This document shows, piece after piece, positions 23,191 through 25,976 of a DNA stretch of 25,976 bases. The notes beneath the pieces were generated by a model. That model was not told where the DNA came from, searched no databases, and saw nothing but the letters and a program-made list of their open reading frames with translations. This stretch comes from Anaeromyxobacter dehalogenans (GTDB taxonomy: Bacteria; Myxococcota_A; UBA9042; DTJE01): NCBI GenBank assembly GCA_020722625.1, contig DYKK01000003.1:1-25976 (forward strand), in the 5' to 3' direction. Position numbers and translations under genes: made by a program. Position 1 is the first letter of the stretch. Each line of letters begins with the position of its first letter.

Positions 23191-24321
23191 TCATTGCTCC
23201 ACGCTCCTCACCTCGATCCCGTCGCGCACCATCTCCCGCCCCAGGGTGACCAGGAGGTCCCCTTCCTCGAGCCCCCGCAGGACCTCGACCCGTCCGTCCG
23301 GCCAGGTCCGGCCCAGGGTCAACCGCACCTCGCGGGCCTTGCCGTCCCGCACCACGACCGCGAGCCCCTCCGGCCCCTGGCGGGCCACGGCCCTCGGCGG
23401 GACCAGGATGATCCCGGAGACGCGCTCCAGTTCCAGGGTCACGCGGCCGAACATCCCGGGTTTCAAACGGTCGTCCTGGTTGTCAAACTCGACCTCGACC
23501 TCCAGGGTGCGCGTGGCGAGGTCCAGGGCCGGGGACATCCGCGTCACGCGCCCTTCCCACGGTCCCGCCGAGACCCCGTCGAGGGTCAACGTCGCGGGCC
23601 GCCCGACCTCCAGGAAGGGGACGTCCGGCTGCGGGACCGCGGCCACGGCCTTCAACCGGTCCAGGCTCCCCACCGTGAACAGGGCCGGGCCCTGAGGTCC
23701 CACCAGGGCCCCGACGTCCACATGCCGCTCGACCACGTACCCATCGAAGGGGGCCTCGATGACCGCGTATCCCTTCCGGGTCCGGGTCAGGCCCAGCGCG
23801 GCCTCCGCGGCCCGGACCTGGGCCTCGGTCACCCGGACCTGCGTCTCGGCCGCGTCCGCCTCGGCCGCGGAGATGAACTGCTGCGCCACCAGGCGCCGCG
23901 CCCGCTCCGCCTGGTCTCGCGCGTTCCGGTGCGCGGCCCTTGCCGCCTGAAGTTGCGCGGCGGCCTGGCGTTCCTGGTCGCCCAGTTCCCGGCCCTCGAT
24001 CACGGCGAGGCGCTGGCCCTTGCGCACCCGGTCGCCCCGGTCTGCGGTCCACGCGAGTACATATCCGGACGTGCGCGCCATCACGTTCGCCTGTTCCCGC
24101 GACTGAAGCGTGACGAGGTAGGACCGCGTCACGACCGCGTCCTCGTGTCGTACGCGTTCCACCACGACCTGGGGAGCGGGCCTCTCGCGGCGTGCCGGTC
24201 CCCCGCGGGCCCCGTCGCGGCATCCGGCGGCCCCGGGCAGGCAGACCGCGACCAGGGCCGCGACCCGGCCGGTGAACGACCACACCCCTCGCGCAACCGT
24301 CTCTCGTCGCGTCCCGTTCAT
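23191..24321 (-). CDS. RND efflux periplasmic adaptor (membrane-fusion lipoprotein)
   Basis: This 376-residue adaptor joins the RND pump to its outer-membrane channel. The N-terminus carries a hydrophobic segment ending in AAGC (Cys34), a probable lipobox. Lipoyl halves (MARTSGYVLAWTADRGDRVRKGQRLAVIEG and VIEAPFDGYVVERHVDVGALV) flank a helical hairpin of about 70 residues rich in Ala, Gln and Arg. A beta barrel and a membrane-proximal domain (PPRAVARQGPEGLAVVVRDGKAREVRL) follow. The ATG at 24321 overlaps the stop of the channel gene as ATGA, so they are translationally coupled. The order channel, adaptor, pump differs from the common adaptor, pump, channel order. Confidence 0.92.
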   Translation of the reverse strand: MNGTRRETVARGVWSFTGRVAALVAVCLPGAAGCRDGARGGPARRERPAPQVVVERVRHEDAVVTRSYLVTLQSREQANVMARTSGYVLAWTADRGDRVRKGQRLAVIEGRELGDQERQAAAQLQAARAAHRNARDQAERARRLVAQQFISAAEADAAETQVRVTEAQVRAAEAALGLTRTRKGYAVIEAPFDGYVVERHVDVGALVGPQGPALFTVGSLDRLKAVAAVPQPDVPFLEVGRPATLTLDGVSAGPWEGRVTRMSPALDLATRTLEVEVEFDNQDDRLKPGMFGRVTLELERVSGIILVPPRAVARQGPEGLAVVVRDGKAREVRLTLGRTWPDGRVEVLRGLEEGDLLVTLGREMVRDGIEVRSVEQ

Positions 24322-25676
24322 GGCGCGCCCACCCCTTCCGCAGCCCCTGCGGCCCCGGGCACCCGTCCCAGGGCCCGCAACCACGCGGCCCTCGCCACGG
24401 CCAGGTCGAGCCGCCCGCGCACGAGCGCGGCCTCCGCGTTGGCCAGGGCCGCCCGCGCGTCCAGCAACTCGACCGAGGTCCCGGTCCCCGCGTCGTACCG
24501 CCCCTCGGCGAGCGCCAGGGCCTCCCGGGCCGCCTCGACCGCCGCCCGCAACGGCCGGAGGCGCGCCTGGGCGTCCTCGGCTCCGGCGCGGGCCTGCTCC
24601 ACGTCCCGGCGGACGGCGACCTCGATCCCTCGCAGGCGTTCGCGCAGCGCGGCCAGGGCGGCCTCGGCCTCGCGCACCTGGTAGAGGGGGGACAGCCCCG
24701 TGAACAGGGGCACGCTCAACGTGACGCCGAGGCTCCAGTTCCACGCGAGGTCCTTCACCTCGGTGCCCGCGTCCGTGAACGACGCGGTGCCGGACAGCAC
24801 GGGGAACCACTGCCCCCGAAGGGATCGCACCACGCCCTCCTGCGCCGCGATCCGCGCCAGCAACGCGGCTCGCTCGGGCTTCGCCCGGAGGGCCTCCGCC
24901 ACCGCCTCCCCGACCGGCATCAGAGGCCCCCCCTCGCCGTCGGCCGGTTCGACCACCCGGAAGGGAAAGGGTTCCGGGACCCCCATCGCGGCCAGGAGCG
25001 CGGTCTTCGCCACCGTCAGGTCGTTGCGCGCCTGCAACAGCGCCGCCTCCGCGGCCTGCCACTCCGCCTCGGCGCGAACCGCCTCGATGCGGGGCCGGGT
25101 CCCGGCGGCGACCATGGCCCGCGCGCGCGCCGCGTGATGCTCAGCCTGCTCCCGCAGCGACCCCGCGACGCCCACCATTTCCTGGGCCGCGACCACGGTG
25201 TGATACCCGGTCACGACCGCAAGCCAGGTCTGCTGGCGTGCGGACTCCACATCCTGTCGAGCCGCGTCGCTCTGAGCCCCGGCCGCGTCGTTGGCGCCCC
25301 CCGTCCGCCCGAAATCGTACAGAGGCTGCTGCAATGTGATCCCGAAGTTGAAATAGTTGTAAGACTGATTGGATGGACTCGTTGTGAGTTTGAACGACGA
25401 TGGGATCAGTCCGGGTCGAGGGGTGAAGTTCCCGGTCTGCCGGGTGTAGGCCGCGGTCCCGGTCAGGGTGGGCAGATATCCCGCCCTCGCGACGCCCTGG
25501 TGGGCCTCGGCCCCCTCGCGCGCCTCCCGGGCCGCGGCCAGGTCCGGGTTGTGGCGGAAGGCCAGGGCCAGAGCCTCATCCAGGGTCAGGACGCGCTCGT
25601 CCGCCTCGGCGCCGCCGGACAGGGCTGCGAGGGTCCAGGCGGCCATGACCCAGGTTGGCCACGCCTGCCTCAACAC
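24318..25676 (-). CDS. TolC-like outer-membrane efflux channel
   Basis: This 452-residue outer-membrane factor forms the exit duct of the tripartite pump. A signal peptide (about 26 residues, ending AEA) is followed by two internally similar halves, each beginning with helix-rich segments like LTLDEALALAFRHNPDLAAAREA and with beta strands such as FGITLQQPLYDFGRTGG and WNWSLGVTLSVPLFTGL, the standard TolC repeat layout. The GTG at 25676 has GGGGGGAGAGG close upstream; a later ATG (25646) would cut into the signal peptide. It is the first gene of the operon behind a promoter at about 25727-25755. Confidence 0.9.
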   Translation of the reverse strand: MLRQAWPTWVMAAWTLAALSGGAEADERVLTLDEALALAFRHNPDLAAAREAREGAEAHQGVARAGYLPTLTGTAAYTRQTGNFTPRPGLIPSSFKLTTSPSNQSYNYFNFGITLQQPLYDFGRTGGANDAAGAQSDAARQDVESARQQTWLAVVTGYHTVVAAQEMVGVAGSLREQAEHHAARARAMVAAGTRPRIEAVRAEAEWQAAEAALLQARNDLTVAKTALLAAMGVPEPFPFRVVEPADGEGGPLMPVGEAVAEALRAKPERAALLARIAAQEGVVRSLRGQWFPVLSGTASFTDAGTEVKDLAWNWSLGVTLSVPLFTGLSPLYQVREAEAALAALRERLRGIEVAVRRDVEQARAGAEDAQARLRPLRAAVEAAREALALAEGRYDAGTGTSVELLDARAALANAEAALVRGRLDLAVARAAWLRALGRVPGAAGAAEGVGAP

Positions 25677-25726
25677 GGACCTCTCCCCCCCCGGGCGCGG
25701 GCCGCCCGAGGTGCTTGCAGCGGGAA

Positions 25727-25755
25727 ATGCTAGTCTTCGAAGTTCGAAATCGCAA
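25727..25755 (-). promoter_or_regulatory. Efflux operon promoter with likely operator
   Basis: On the minus strand TTGCGA (25755-25750) and TAGCAT (25732-25727) are four-of-six -35 and -10 boxes with the ideal 17-base spacer. Within the spacer TTCGAA-g-TTCGAA (25736-25748) is two palindromic hexamers around one base, the sort of site a TetR- or MarR-type repressor could occupy to block RNA polymerase. The regulator gene is not in the window. Confidence 0.5.
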
Positions 25756-25794
25756 CGAAGGGACCGGCTCCCGATTCGCCGTCAATTTCCGCAA

Positions 25795-25835
25795 TCCTTT
25801 GAATAAACATGAAATCTGCTTCGTTTCATTTCACC
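25795..25835. promoter_or_regulatory. AT-rich island with inverted repeat
   Basis: This short stretch is much richer in A and T than its surroundings. TGAAAT (25810-25815) and ATTTCA (25828-25833) form an inverted repeat 12 bases apart. It lies upstream of the efflux promoter and could be a second regulator site or a curved element. The rest of 25677-25853 shows no gene. Confidence 0.3.
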
Positions 25836-25853
25836 ACCCTGGGGCCGCAGACG

Positions 25854-25976
25854 TTCGGCATCCGGCATCCGGGGTCCGGCATCCGGGGTCCGGCATCGCG
25901 TTGCACGTGGCCTCGTCGTCATGCCCCGTCCCCCGCGACCGACGTTGTCCTGGCGCTGACACTGACACTGACACTG
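25854..25976 (+). repeat. Composite intergenic repeat, copy C (cut by window end)
   Basis: Six tandem 7-bp units (TTCGGCA, TCCGGCA, TCCGGGG, TCCGGCA, TCCGGGG, TCCGGCA; 25854-25895) are followed by TCGCGTT. The core contains GCACGTGGCCTCG, CCCCGTCCCCCGCG and CGACGTTG. At least three and a half CTGACA units follow (25956-25976), running off the window. Order and orientation match copy B, and the hexamer units here are perfectly uniform. Confidence 0.85.

Noticed and set aside
25854..25895. CRISPR-like array
   Set aside because: Units are 7 bp with no spacers, so this is a simple tandem repeat.

Overview
The window is GC-rich DNA (about 70% by eye) from a Gram-negative bacterium. Two export systems have parts that span the envelope, including an RND pump with its outer-membrane channel. 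One lipoprotein carries an Asp-Pro-Gly linker of the kind common in Myxococcota and other former Deltaproteobacteria. Assignment to that group is an inference from style, not from a marker gene. I recognise no rRNA, tRNA, CRISPR array, intact transposase or phage gene.

Left part (1-9180): hutH (histidine ammonia-lyase) converges on a class III sirtuin of the CobB type. The sirtuin diverges from a secreted zinc peptidase of gluzincin type, which is followed closely by purC. Positions 5536-6084 hold no convincing gene. They contain hairpins, a perfect palindrome, a 22-bp tandem duplication, a possible IS200/IS605 end and one copy of a composite repeat. A ribbon-helix-helix/VapC toxin-antitoxin pair follows, then a PLP enzyme of the cysteine synthase/TrpB fold whose stop overlaps the start of a secreted phosphodiester-glycosidase-like protein.

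Middle part (9183-18748): a second composite repeat precedes a metallophosphoesterase gene that overlaps a CPBP membrane protease gene. On the minus strand lies a five-gene exporter: HlyD-type lipoprotein adaptor, two separate ATPases and two ABC-2 permeases, a split-gene version of the YbhF/YbhS/YbhR layout. The exporter operon is followed by a gene related to CCA-adding enzymes with an intact HD domain but eroded nucleotidyltransferase motifs. The exporter diverges from a cysteine-rich lipoprotein gene across a small region with an inverted repeat.

Right part (18723-25976): a flippase-like membrane protein gene overlaps the lipoprotein gene tail to tail. A tripartite RND efflux operon follows, transcribed leftwards as outer-membrane channel, adaptor, pump. 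Its promoter region contains a likely operator. The window ends inside a third copy of the composite repeat.

The most novel-looking item is that intergenic repeat. It has a tandem 7-bp array (TCCGGnn), a unique core of about 50 bp, and a tandem 6-bp array (CTGACn). There are three copies in two orientations plus one fragment, all between genes. Also notable are four plus-strand genes sharing an extended -10 box (TGnTAnnnT), an ABC ATPase pair whose degenerate residues fall in the same composite ATP site, and the HD protein with a probably inactive nucleotidyltransferase domain.
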